A stretch of 23,953 nt of DNA from Acidimicrobiales bacterium (GTDB lineage: Bacteria > Actinomycetota > Acidimicrobiia > Acidimicrobiales > SZUA-35), in assembly GCA_013003325.1 (NCBI GenBank), contig JABDJU010000093.1, positions 1 through 23,953 of the forward strand, written 5' to 3'. Positions 1 through 6,803 of the stretch are shown here, in pieces. Position 1 is the first letter of the stretch; each line of letters starts with the position of its first letter. Both the position numbers and the translations under genes were made by a program. Below the pieces are notes generated by a model. The model had not been told where the DNA came from. It ran no database searches and saw only the letters and a list, made by a program, of their open reading frames with translations.

Positions 1-484
1 CGCCGGGCACGAGCAGATTGGAGTTCTTCCCGTACCATCCCAGTCCTGCCCGCCAGGCAACGTTCCGGTCGACCAGAGCGTTGTCGTCGGCCTTGATCAC
101 CGCCCGAAAGCCCGCATCGGTGAGTACCGACCCGATCGATGCCAACGCCCGGCGAAGATCGTCGTAGTGATCGACCCACGAATAGCGGGCCACCCGCCCC
201 GCGGCGGGTTCGATCGGTTGGCTCGGCGCCGCCCGGCGATAGTCCCAGGCGCCCGCCACGATCGACCGCACGCTCGGCAAGCTCGACCGGGGATCGGTGC
301 TGCGGTCGGGATTACGGTAGGTGAAGGCCATCGACGACGCCAGGCCATCGGCTTTGCGCGTGTGCAGCACGTGCCGCGCCGGTTCGAGGATTTCGCTGGT
401 GGTCACGCCGACCGCCACCAGGCCTGCCTCGCGGCCAGCCGCCAGCACCGCGTCGGTGAGCGCCTGGTCAGTGAAACCGGCCAC
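1..484 (-). CDS. queG: Epoxyqueuosine reductase QueG, N-terminal part (3' end beyond window edge)
   Basis: QueG is the cobalamin- and 4Fe-4S-dependent enzyme that reduces epoxyqueuosine to queuosine in the wobble base of tRNAs with GUN anticodons; it is cytoplasmic. The reading frame is open from a GTG at 484 to the window edge, giving 161 residues. Family features seen are MAFTYRNPDRSTDP (residues 52-65), an SIVAGAWDY strand (74-82), and the signature ADDNALVDR followed by RAGLGWYGKNSNLL (132-158), which holds the conserved Asp region of the active site and the GLGWxGKN motif. The C-terminal ferredoxin-type cluster domain lies outside the window. The ATG at 490 is in another frame and stops after seven codons, so the GTG at 484 is preferred. 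It starts 6 nt after the stop of the dehydrogenase gene, so the two are probably co-transcribed. I see no functional link between them. Confidence 0.9.
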   Translation of the reverse strand, partial: MAGFTDQALTDAVLAAGREAGLVAVGVTTSEILEPARHVLHTRKADGLASSMAFTYRNPDRSTDPRSSLPSVRSIVAGAWDYRRAAPSQPIEPAAGRVARYSWVDHYDDLRRALASIGSVLTDAGFRAVIKADDNALVDRNVAWRAGLGWYGKNSNLLVPG

Positions 485-490
485 CGAACA

Positions 491-1654
491 TCACCGCAGA
501 TCGAAGCAGATCTTGATCGCACCTCGGCGACCAGCGTTGACGGCGTGGTCCAGAGCCTCGTCGTACCGTTCGAGCGGGTAGGTCTGCGACACAAGCCGAT
601 CAAGTTTGGCCTTACCGACCAGGTCGGTGGCGAGTTTGAACGTGCGCTCGGTCGACCCGTCGCCCAAGGTTTCAGTGCCGTAGGTATATGCCCCGACCAG
701 CTCGGTCTCGCGGTGCCACAACGCCGTGAGATCGACCGACTCGGTTCCCGGCATGCCGACCAAGACGACCCGTCCCCGGGGCCGCGTGATTCCGATGGCC
801 TGATCGATCGTGGCCCCGGACCCGACCGCGTCGATGGTGACGTCGGCGCCACCGCTGAGATCGTCCCCGATTGCGAAACTATTCGTCGACCGCCGTACCG
901 CCCGCATCATCTCACCGGGGTCGACCACGGTGTTCGCGCCGAGATCGGCGGCGAGTTCCTTCTGCTCGGGGTATTTGGCTGCCACGATGATCTCTCCGGC
1001 GGCGGTGTAGGCCCGAAGCGCTGCGACGGCGGCAAGGCCCATCGTGCCAGCCCCGATGACCGCCACCGTGTCGCCCTCTTTCACCTGCGCCTTGAAGGCT
1101 CCGTGAACGCCCACCGCGGTTGGTTCGATCATCACCGCCGCTTCGTCGCTGAGGCGCTTGGGCACCTTGCGGATCTGGCTCTTGTGGGCCACGAACTCGG
1201 TGGACCACCCACCGCCGGTGGAGGCGCAATATCCGATCTGGATCCCGGGCTTGATGTGACCGCACACGATGTGCCGGTAGTCATCGCCGTCGCCGGGAGC
1301 GGCCCCCTCGAACGGCGGCTCGAAGCCCCGAGCTTCATGACCGAGGACCGGCTCGATCACCACTCTGTTCCCCTTCTCGTCGAGCCCGACTACCTCGTGG
1401 CCGAGCACGAACGGGAAGGAGACCCACGGACCGAAGTACCGAGCCGACCGGCCTTCGACGGTGGCGAGGTCGCTGCCGCAGATGCCGGTGAGCAGGGTTT
1501 GGATTCGTTGCCAGCCCTCATCGGGAATCTCGGGGGGCCTGCGTTCTACCATCTTCAGCGGAGACGGGCGGGCGCCGCTGCCGGGACGCAAGCGTGAAGC
1601 TACGGCTGCGGCGACATAGCGTGTCTCGTTCCGCTGAAACTCCAACGCCTTCAC
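491..1654 (-). CDS. Zinc-type medium-chain alcohol/polyol dehydrogenase family protein
   Basis: This is a 387-residue medium-chain dehydrogenase/reductase, likely an NAD(P)-dependent oxidoreductase acting on an alcohol or polyol; the substrate cannot be told. The GroES-like part carries ICGSDL (Cys59) and GHE (His86, Glu87), with Glu177 in MIEPTA as a possible further zinc ligand. The Rossmann motif is GAGTMG (201-206). The end of the second Rossmann strand is VAAKYPEQ rather than an acidic residue, which would suit NADP more than NAD. Only two cysteines (131, 143) lie where four-cysteine structural-zinc lobes normally sit, so a structural zinc is doubtful. An ATG at 1717 would add 21 residues with no family similarity. 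The GTG at 1654 gives a typical MDR start (VKALEF) and lies 7 nt after a TACAGT -10 box. It is the first gene of a unit with queG. It could relate to the nearby mycofactocin genes, but I see no signature of the mycofactocin-dependent ADH families. Confidence 0.85.
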   Translation of the reverse strand: MKALEFQRNETRYVAAAVASRLRPGSGARPSPLKMVERRPPEIPDEGWQRIQTLLTGICGSDLATVEGRSARYFGPWVSFPFVLGHEVVGLDEKGNRVVIEPVLGHEARGFEPPFEGAAPGDGDDYRHIVCGHIKPGIQIGYCASTGGGWSTEFVAHKSQIRKVPKRLSDEAAVMIEPTAVGVHGAFKAQVKEGDTVAVIGAGTMGLAAVAALRAYTAAGEIIVAAKYPEQKELAADLGANTVVDPGEMMRAVRRSTNSFAIGDDLSGGADVTIDAVGSGATIDQAIGITRPRGRVVLVGMPGTESVDLTALWHRETELVGAYTYGTETLGDGSTERTFKLATDLVGKAKLDRLVSQTYPLERYDEALDHAVNAGRRGAIKICFDLR

Positions 1655-1661
1655 GGCTGCG

Positions 1662-1667
1662 ACTGTA
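1662..1667 (-). promoter_or_regulatory. -10 box of a leaderless promoter for the MDR dehydrogenase
   Basis: TACAGT on the minus strand is followed by 7 nt and then the GTG at 1654. It decides the start of the dehydrogenase over the ATG at 1717. No convincing -35 was seen. Confidence 0.6.
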
Positions 1668-1728
1668 TCGCCTGCCTGCAGACCCTGGCGCCGAGCAGCC
1701 GGGCCGAGGGGTTCCATATTCAGTTGTC

Positions 1729-1782
1729 AAGATGCCGTGCGGTCGAAGATCCATTGCTCGGGCGGAGCCGAGTTGGCATCTT
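1729..1782. repeat. Nested inverted repeat between the HNH gene and the dehydrogenase
   Basis: A perfect 8-bp inverted repeat, AAGATGCC (1729-1736) and GGCATCTT (1775-1782), encloses a smaller hairpin with CTCGG (1757-1761) and CCGAG (1768-1772). It lies in the 259-bp gap between the HNH stop and the dehydrogenase start. It may end the HNH transcript or be a remnant of a repeat. There is no T tract on the minus strand. Confidence 0.4.
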
Positions 1783-1840
1783 CGGTTTCTCCAGTCGCCT
1801 CAGACGAGGGCTGGCGAAATGCTGTGAGCCCTGTTAGCCC

Positions 1841-1852
1841 GGGGCTCGCCCC
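1841..1852 (-). terminator. GC hairpin downstream of the HNH gene, possible terminator
   Basis: GGGG and CCCC enclose a CTCG tetraloop about 60 nt past the HNH stop codon. It has no U tract, so termination is only a possibility. Nothing else was recognised in 1783-1913. Confidence 0.2.
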
Positions 1853-1913
1853 TTGCGGGATCTGGTCGGGAGCGAGGCTTCGATGTCGCATAGGGGCGGA
1901 ACATCTTTGGCGG

Positions 1914-3209
1914 TCATGCCGCGAGTACGTGGCTGCTGGTGATCGGCGTCGGCGGGTCGACCGTTCGGTGCAGTGTCCCGTCTGGGCGGTACAAGCGAAG
2001 TGATCGGTCGGATTCCATCTCGAGCCTCCAGCCGGCGTCGTGGATCTTGTGATGCCAGTACGACGAGATCGGCACAAGATTGGAGAGCTTGGTCTCGCCG
2101 CCATCGTCCCATTCGACGATGTGATGGACCTCGATCGACGACCACACTGCGCCACTGAGCGGGCACGTGGGATACAGCGTTCGTAGCGCCGCCCGTTGTT
2201 CGGCCGTTGCGGTTCGAGATGCCCGTGCTACGCCAATGTTGATGTCGGCCGCAGTGTCCAGTCTGCGAAGGACAGCGTCGCAACACAGCCGCCCAACGCC
2301 GAACGGTGAGAGATGCTGGCCGTCGAAGGTCTCAGAGATCGAGTGATCGTGTGGACCGTGCGTCAATGTGTCCCGGTCAGAGAGGACATTGACCACAACT
2401 GTGGGTCGTGACGAGTACTGCTCGGCGTCGACTGCGGACCCCCGCACGATCAGATCGTGGACAGCCTGCACGGTGAGTTGCTCTCGAGTGAGATCGTGAT
2501 CCCCGAGCCGACGGGCCAGCTCCCGCCGCTCGTTGCGGACCGCATTGAACACCGCCGTTCCGCGCTCGGTCTCGGCATCGAACACCAACCGATACCCCGA
2601 TCTGTCCCGCCGGGGAGCGACATGGGCCGACGAAGCCCGCCGCTCGCGCTCGGCCGCGTCGCGACCGTGGTCCTTGCGGATGCGATCGACGCATCGCTGC
2701 ACATACTTTCGAAACGACTCGGGCTTGAGGTGCGAGATTCGCTCGGCTAGCTCGGTGTCGTTGCCCACAAGCGCGTCGCCCTCGGCGGCGGTGATCTTGA
2801 GCATGGTGCCGGCGAGACAATCGACGTTCGCCGGCAGTGCTGAACCGGTGCGGATCGCCGCCGCCACCTGTTCGAATCGCTGCATCACCCGAACCCTCCC
2901 GGCATCGGCGGTGACCGTGGAGCGAGCGACAACACCTCCGCCCGACAACACCTCTTCGACCACCCGACCACTGCCGTCTGCCTCGGCGGCACCGGCCACC
3001 ACGCCCAGCGCAGCTACGCATCCGTCGAGCAATCGCTGCGCAGCTCTGGCTCGTTCGAGACAGCGCTGCGTCTGCGCCACCGAGGGCTGCTCTCGCAGCG
3101 CCACGTTCGCCAGACCCGACAATCGGTCCGTCACGGCATCGAGTCTCCGCTCAACTTCACAACCGCCGACGCCGGATTCCGAACCAAGATCTGAGTGTGT
3201 TTCCGCCAT
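1914..3209 (-). CDS. DUF222 / 13E12-repeat family HNH endonuclease-like protein
   Basis: This 431-residue protein belongs to the actinobacterial family that joins an N-terminal helical DUF222 region (about residues 20-270) to a C-terminal HNH nuclease domain. The HNH core is EVHHIVEWDDGG (360-371), then Asn377 in NLVPIS and HH at 386-387, giving the His-Asn-His triad His363, Asn377, His386. The usual pair of CxxC-type cysteines before the HNH core is reduced to a single Cys in TCPLSG, so zinc binding may be altered. Members are often present in many copies per genome, and their role (mobile nuclease, phage defence or other) is unsettled. The ATG at 3209 follows a TAGGGT -10 box by 6 nt, which supports a leaderless mRNA. 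It is transcribed divergently from mftA across about 100 bp and probably has nothing to do with mycofactocin. Confidence 0.85.
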   Translation of the reverse strand: MAETHSDLGSESGVGGCEVERRLDAVTDRLSGLANVALREQPSVAQTQRCLERARAAQRLLDGCVAALGVVAGAAEADGSGRVVEEVLSGGGVVARSTVTADAGRVRVMQRFEQVAAAIRTGSALPANVDCLAGTMLKITAAEGDALVGNDTELAERISHLKPESFRKYVQRCVDRIRKDHGRDAAERERRASSAHVAPRRDRSGYRLVFDAETERGTAVFNAVRNERRELARRLGDHDLTREQLTVQAVHDLIVRGSAVDAEQYSSRPTVVVNVLSDRDTLTHGPHDHSISETFDGQHLSPFGVGRLCCDAVLRRLDTAADINIGVARASRTATAEQRAALRTLYPTCPLSGAVWSSIEVHHIVEWDDGGETKLSNLVPISSYWHHKIHDAGWRLEMESDRSLRLYRPDGTLHRTVDPPTPITSSHVLAA

Positions 3210-3215
3210 GGTTCG

Positions 3216-3221
3216 ACCCTA
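3216..3221 (-). promoter_or_regulatory. -10 box of a leaderless promoter for the HNH gene
   Basis: TAGGGT on the minus strand is followed by 6 nt and the ATG at 3209. Confidence 0.6.
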
Positions 3222-3300
3222 TTCAGGGGGTGTGACAACGTTGGGTTCGCCTGCAAGCAACGGCTCCACCACGAGAATCGCCTGTCTCCGCAGCGCTGAC

Positions 3301-3306
3301 TAGGCT
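3301..3306 (+). promoter_or_regulatory. -10 box of a leaderless promoter for mftA
   Basis: TAGGCT is followed by 6 nt and the GTG at 3313. It favours 3313 over the in-frame GTG at 3307, which lies directly against the box. The stop codon TAG at 3301 in the same frame rules out starts further upstream. Confidence 0.6.
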
Positions 3307-3312
3307 GTGACC

Positions 3313-3447
3313 GTGGACACGCTCACCAAAGACGACGCACCGATCACCGACGAAGCTGTCGAGGTTGACATCGACGTCGAGGATCTCATCGAAGAAGAAC
3401 TGCTGGTCGAGGAGATCTCCATCGACGGCATGTGCGGCGTGTACTGA
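3313..3447 (+). CDS. mftA: Mycofactocin precursor peptide MftA
   Basis: This 44-residue peptide ends in IDGMCGVY, the diagnostic C-terminus of the mycofactocin precursor. In the known pathway MftC oxidatively decarboxylates the last Tyr and crosslinks it to the preceding Val, then MftE releases the Val-Tyr derived core that becomes the redox cofactor. The rest of the peptide is a strongly acidic leader, with runs such as EEELLVEE just before the core, as in other MftA peptides. The GTG at 3313 lies 6 nt after a TAGGCT -10 box, so translation is probably leaderless; an in-frame GTG at 3307 is the alternative. mftB follows 8 nt after the stop. The gene is short enough to be missed by routine gene calling. 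Confidence 0.95.
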   Translation: MDTLTKDDAPITDEAVEVDIDVEDLIEEELLVEEISIDGMCGVY

Positions 3448-3455
3448 GCCACCAG

Positions 3456-3872
3456 ATGGAATTCGACACATCGATGCGGTGGACCCTGCACCCGCGCGTG
3501 TCGCTGCGGCCAGAGCCCTTCGGCGCGATGGCCTACCACTACGACAACCGCCGCTTGAACTTCCTCCGCTCCCCCGATCTGGTTGAGTTGGTCGAGAACC
3601 TCGGCGACTTCGAAAACGTCGACGCCGGCCTGGCGACACTCCCGGCCACACGACGGCCGGCGTTCACCAAGGCCCTTGCGGCGCTTGCCGGGAGCAGCTT
3701 CCTGACGCCAGCGCCGACGATACGAGCGGAATCAACCAACAGCCAGAACCGCTGCGAAGGGACGAAGCAGCACCCAAACCCCGACCCCCATAGCGAAGCG
3801 CTTGAAGCGACCAGAGGAGGCGCACCAGCGCCGACGATGCGAGCGGAATCAAACAATGACAACACTGACTGA
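3456..3872 (+). CDS. mftB: Mycofactocin peptide chaperone MftB with an extended C-terminal tail
   Basis: MftB is the small PqqD-like/RRE protein that binds the MftA leader and presents it to MftC. Residues 8-84 match the family: the stretch RVSLRPEPFGAMAYHYDNRR (14-33), then LNFLRSP and a helical C-terminal part. The ORF is 138 residues, longer than the usual roughly 90-110. The excess is a low-complexity polar tail (about 85-138) in which PAPT(I/M)RAES occurs twice, encoded by 28-nt direct repeats exactly 117 nt (39 codons) apart. Removing one copy plus the spacer would give a 99-residue protein. The ATG at 3456 is chosen over the GTG at 3432 because the added residues overlap the conserved mftA end. 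The stop overlaps the mftC start by 17 nt, so the two are probably translationally coupled. The tail is likely a repeat expansion, not a new domain. Confidence 0.9.
   Translation: MEFDTSMRWTLHPRVSLRPEPFGAMAYHYDNRRLNFLRSPDLVELVENLGDFENVDAGLATLPATRRPAFTKALAALAGSSFLTPAPTIRAESTNSQNRCEGTKQHPNPDPHSEALEATRGGAPAPTMRAESNNDNTD
3708..3735 (+). repeat. Direct repeat copy 1 in the mftB tail
   Basis: This 28-nt unit matches 3825-3852 at 27 of 28 positions (difference at 3722 versus 3839). The offset is 117 nt, so the reading frame is kept. It encodes PAPTIRAES. Confidence 0.85.
3825..3852 (+). repeat. Direct repeat copy 2 in the mftB tail
   Basis: Second copy of the 28-nt unit at 3708-3735. It ends 4 nt before the mftC start codon. 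It encodes PAPTMRAES. Confidence 0.85.
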
Positions 3873-4974
3873 GGAGCTCAAGCGAGGCCTCGATGCCCCC
3901 ATCTGTCTCACGTGGGAGCTCACCTACGCCTGCAACCTGGCGTGCACCCACTGCCTCAGCTCATCGGGAAGACGGGACCCAAACGAGCTCAGCACCGCCG
4001 AGGCGATCAGCGTGATCGACCAAATGCGGGATATGCAGGTGTTCTATGTGAACCTGGGTGGCGGCGAACCGATGCTGCGGCCCGACTTCTTCGAGCTGAT
4101 CCAGTACGCCACCACCAACGGGGTGGGGGTGAAGTTCAGCACCAACGGCAGTCGAATAAATGCCGAGAACGCCCGCCGGCTGGCGGCGATGGACTACCTC
4201 GACATTCAGATCTCGCTCGACGGCACCGACGCAGCGACCAACGACCACGTGCGAGGCGACGGCTCCTTCGACGACGCCATCATCGCGATGCAACACCTCA
4301 ACGACGCCGATTTCGGCGAGTTCAAGATCAGCGTGGTCCTGACCCGCCACAACATTCCCCAACTGGATCAGTTCCAGGAGCTGGCCGACCGGTTCGGCGC
4401 CCAGTTACGACTCACCAGGCTCCGGCCCTCCGGTCGGGGCGCCGACAGCTGGCACGAACTCCATCCCACCCAAGCCCAGCAACGAACCATCTATGAGTGG
4501 CTGTTGGCTCACCCCACCACCCTCACCGGCGACTCGTTCTTTCACCTCAACGCCCTCGGCGAAGAGAACCTCCCCGGCCTGAACCTCTGTGGCGCCGGCC
4601 GGGTCGTGTGCCTGATCGATCCGGTAGGTGACGTCTACGCCTGCCCGTTTGTGCTGCACGACGAGTTCAAGGCCGGCAACGTGCGCAACGAGGGCGGATT
4701 CGCCAAGGTCTGGGGCGACAGCGAGCTGTTCCTCGACCTGCGCGAACCCGAAGCGGAAGGGGCCTGCACCGCTTGTGGTATGTACGACGCCTGTCAGGGT
4801 GGATGTATGGCCGCCAAGTTTTTCACTGGTATTCCCCTCTCCGAACCCGACCCCGAATGTGTGGCCGGCCACGGCGAGGAGTGGTTGGCAGCGGCCAGCC
4901 CATCGTCGCTTCCCAGGTCAAGCATCGACCACAGCCGACCCGGTGCCGTTCGGGTGAGCCTCTCGCGCAAGTAG
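3856..4974 (+). CDS. mftC: Mycofactocin radical SAM maturase MftC
   Basis: MftC is the radical S-adenosylmethionine/SPASM enzyme that decarboxylates the C-terminal Tyr of MftA and forms the Val-Tyr crosslink. The protein has 372 residues. The SAM-cluster motif is CNLACTHC (Cys26, Cys30, Cys33) and the SAM-binding motif is GGGEP (68-72). The C-terminal SPASM domain carries Cys245, 252, 263, 304, 307, 313, 317 and 335, enough for two auxiliary 4Fe-4S clusters, with the typical CGMYDACQGGC segment. The ATG at 3856 (MTTLTEELKRGL) is chosen because the 18 residues gained from 3802 come from the repeat-bearing mftB tail DNA. It overlaps the mftB stop by 17 nt. Residues after about 348 are a short polar tail. 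No mftD, mftE or mftF follows; an exporter operon starts 49 bp downstream. Confidence 0.95.
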   Translation: MTTLTEELKRGLDAPICLTWELTYACNLACTHCLSSSGRRDPNELSTAEAISVIDQMRDMQVFYVNLGGGEPMLRPDFFELIQYATTNGVGVKFSTNGSRINAENARRLAAMDYLDIQISLDGTDAATNDHVRGDGSFDDAIIAMQHLNDADFGEFKISVVLTRHNIPQLDQFQELADRFGAQLRLTRLRPSGRGADSWHELHPTQAQQRTIYEWLLAHPTTLTGDSFFHLNALGEENLPGLNLCGAGRVVCLIDPVGDVYACPFVLHDEFKAGNVRNEGGFAKVWGDSELFLDLREPEAEGACTACGMYDACQGGCMAAKFFTGIPLSEPDPECVAGHGEEWLAAASPSSLPRSSIDHSRPGAVRVSLSRK

Positions 4975-5010
4975 CGGTCCGCTGGTTCGCCGATGGCGAC
5001 CGTTCCCACG

Positions 5011-5016
5011 TAGCCT
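5011..5016 (+). promoter_or_regulatory. -10 box of a leaderless promoter for the exporter operon
   Basis: TAGCCT is followed by 7 nt and the GTG at 5024. It supports that start and an exporter transcript separate from mftABC. Confidence 0.6.
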
Positions 5017-5023
5017 GCTCCCG

Positions 5024-6013
5024 GTGGCTTCAATGATTTCGATCCGGGGCGTGACCGTCGACTTCGGTGCGGTGAAAGCGGTCGATGATGTGAGCCTCGA
5101 AATCCCTCGCAACGAGGTTCGTGGGCTCCTCGGCCCCAACGGTGCGGGCAAGACAACGCTGGTCAAAGTGATCGCCACGCTGCTCAGACCGAACGCCGGC
5201 ACCGCCGTCGTCGGGGGCCACGACATCGCAGCCGACCCGAATGCGGTGCGATCGATGATCGGGTTGGCCGGTCAGTACGCGGCGGTCGACGACCTTCTCA
5301 CCGGACGAGAGAACTTGGAGATCGTGGGGGCGCTCTACCAACTTCCCAAGGCCGAAGCCAAACGCCGAGCCGACGAAGCGCTCGAGCGGCTCTCCCTCAC
5401 CGATGCCGCCGACCGGCTGGTGCGCACCTACAGCGGAGGCATGCGACGCCGCCTCGATCTCGGAGCCAGCTTGGTGGGCCGACCTGAGGTTCTGATCTTG
5501 GATGAGCCGACGACCGGTCTCGACCCTCGCACCCGGCTCGATTTGTGGGCGTTCCTGCGGGATCTGGTGAGCGAGGGTGCCACTGTGCTTCTCACCACCC
5601 AGTACCTCGAGGAAGCCGACGAGCTCGCCGACCAGATCACCGTGATCGACCACGGTCGGATCATCGCCGACGGCACCGCCGACGAGCTGAAGGGCCGGGT
5701 CGGCGGCGACCTCGTGACCGCCACCCCGAAGCGCCGCGCCGACCTCGATCGCGTGCGCGACCTGCTCGCCACGATCGGCACCGGCACGGTGCGGGTCGAC
5801 GAAACCGAGCTGCATGTGTCGGTACCGGTCGACCAACGGGTGGAAGCGTTGGTGAAAGCGGCGCAGGCCATCGACCAAGCCGGAATCGAACTCCTCGACC
5901 TCGGAGTCCAGCGGCCCTCTCTCGACGATGTGTTCCTCGCCATCACCGGTCACGCCGCCGAGGAACTAACCCCCAATGGCGACAAGCCTCGGAAGCGAAG
6001 GGCCCGTCGATGA
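5024..6013 (+). CDS. DrrA-like ABC exporter ATP-binding protein
   Basis: This 329-residue ATPase would power the permease encoded next to it, exporting an unknown substrate across the inner membrane. Walker A is GPNGAGKTT (37-45), the signature is YSGGMRRR (136-143) and Walker B is LILDEPTTGLD (157-167). The H-loop position is Gln193 in LLTTQYLEEAD, which is normal for the daunorubicin/doxorubicin-resistance DrrA group. After residue 240 there is the C-terminal accessory region of that group, ending in a basic PRKRRARR tail. The GTG at 5024 is supported by the leaderless -10 box. An in-frame ATG three codons downstream is possible. The stop overlaps the permease start as ATGA. The family assignment is firm; the substrate is not known. 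Confidence 0.92.
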   Translation: MASMISIRGVTVDFGAVKAVDDVSLEIPRNEVRGLLGPNGAGKTTLVKVIATLLRPNAGTAVVGGHDIAADPNAVRSMIGLAGQYAAVDDLLTGRENLEIVGALYQLPKAEAKRRADEALERLSLTDAADRLVRTYSGGMRRRLDLGASLVGRPEVLILDEPTTGLDPRTRLDLWAFLRDLVSEGATVLLTTQYLEEADELADQITVIDHGRIIADGTADELKGRVGGDLVTATPKRRADLDRVRDLLATIGTGTVRVDETELHVSVPVDQRVEALVKAAQAIDQAGIELLDLGVQRPSLDDVFLAITGHAAEELTPNGDKPRKRRARR

Positions 6014-6798
6014 CGGCGGTCACCAAAAACCAGCACACGCCGCTCCCAGGTCTGCTCAACGACGTCATCGCCATGACCCGACGAAACCTGCTGCGGCTGT
6101 GTCGCACCCCCCAAGTGATCGTCTTCGCAACGATTCAGCCAGTGATCTTCGTCCTCCTTTTCAATTTCGTGTTCGGTGGTTCGATCGATTTTGCCGAGGG
6201 GGTCAACTACATCGATTTCCTCGTGCCTGGCATTCTGGTTCAGACCTCCCTGTTCGCCGCCGGCAACACCGCGATCGGCCTGACCGACGATCTTCAGAAA
6301 GGGGCAATCGACCGGTTCCGCTCTCTTCCGATGCACCACAGCGCAGTGCTGATCGGCCGCACCAACGCCGACGCCCTTCGCGCCGCCCTCACGATGACCA
6401 TCATCACCGTGGTCGGGTTCCTGGTCGGGTTCCGTACCGACCATTACGGGGGCCTGATCCTGGGCGTGCTGCTGGCCATCGCCCTGGCGTACGCCTTCAA
6501 CTGGGTCTTCGCCACGTTCGCCTTATACGTGAAGGACCCCGAAGCGGCCCAGGCGGGCGCCTTCCTGCCTGTGTTTCCGCTGGTGTTCGCCGCTTCCACC
6601 TTCGCTCCAGTTCAGAACATGCCCGGCTGGCTCCAGCCCTTCGCCAACAACCAGCCGGTCACCGTCACCGTCGACGCCATACGTGCCCTCACTCAGGGCA
6701 TGCCGCCGGGCCGTGACGCAGTGATGTCGCTTGGCTATTCCGTTGCGATCTTGGTGGTCTTCATTCCGCTGGCCAGCCGTAAGTTCCGCAAGGGCTGA
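6010..6798 (+). CDS. DrrB-like ABC-2 type permease
   Basis: This 262-residue membrane protein is the partner of the preceding ATPase. It has about six hydrophobic segments, starting with QVIVFATIQPVIFVLLFNFV after a cytoplasmic N-terminus, then FLVPGILVQTSLFAAGNTA, which is typical of ABC-2 permeases. The conserved EKGTxDRxRSLP-like cytoplasmic loop appears as LQKGAIDRFRSLPM, and FANNQPVT and VDAIRAL near the C-terminus are also family hallmarks. The ATG at 6010 overlaps the previous stop (ATGA). A longer in-frame ORF starts upstream at 5545, but that extension is antiparallel-free shadow of the ATPase gene and has no membrane character. The next gene starts 5 nt after its stop. Confidence 0.92.
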   Translation: MTAVTKNQHTPLPGLLNDVIAMTRRNLLRLCRTPQVIVFATIQPVIFVLLFNFVFGGSIDFAEGVNYIDFLVPGILVQTSLFAAGNTAIGLTDDLQKGAIDRFRSLPMHHSAVLIGRTNADALRAALTMTIITVVGFLVGFRTDHYGGLILGVLLAIALAYAFNWVFATFALYVKDPEAAQAGAFLPVFPLVFAASTFAPVQNMPGWLQPFANNQPVTVTVDAIRALTQGMPPGRDAVMSLGYSVAILVVFIPLASRKFRKG

Positions 6799-6803
6799 GG
6801 CCG

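Noticed and set aside
167..1597. Long open frame on the plus strand opposite the dehydrogenase and queG
   Set aside because: It is an antisense shadow of two recognised genes in GC-rich DNA and has no domain of its own.
1715..1730. TTGACA-like -35 at 1725-1730 with an ATG at 1717 as the dehydrogenase start
   Set aside because: No -10 box at a proper distance precedes that ATG, and the extra 21 residues do not resemble the family. The GTG at 1654 has a fitting -10 box.
3307..3312. GTG at 3307 as the mftA start
   Set aside because: It abuts the -10 box directly; the GTG at 3313 has the 6-nt spacing seen at the other genes. It cannot be fully excluded.
3432..3455. GTG at 3432 as the mftB start
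   Set aside because: It lies inside the invariant mftA core codons; the ATG at 3456 gives the family-like N-terminus.
5545..6009. Upstream in-frame extension of the DrrB-like permease
   Set aside because: The region encodes the ATPase in another frame, and the extension is Arg-rich without membrane character.
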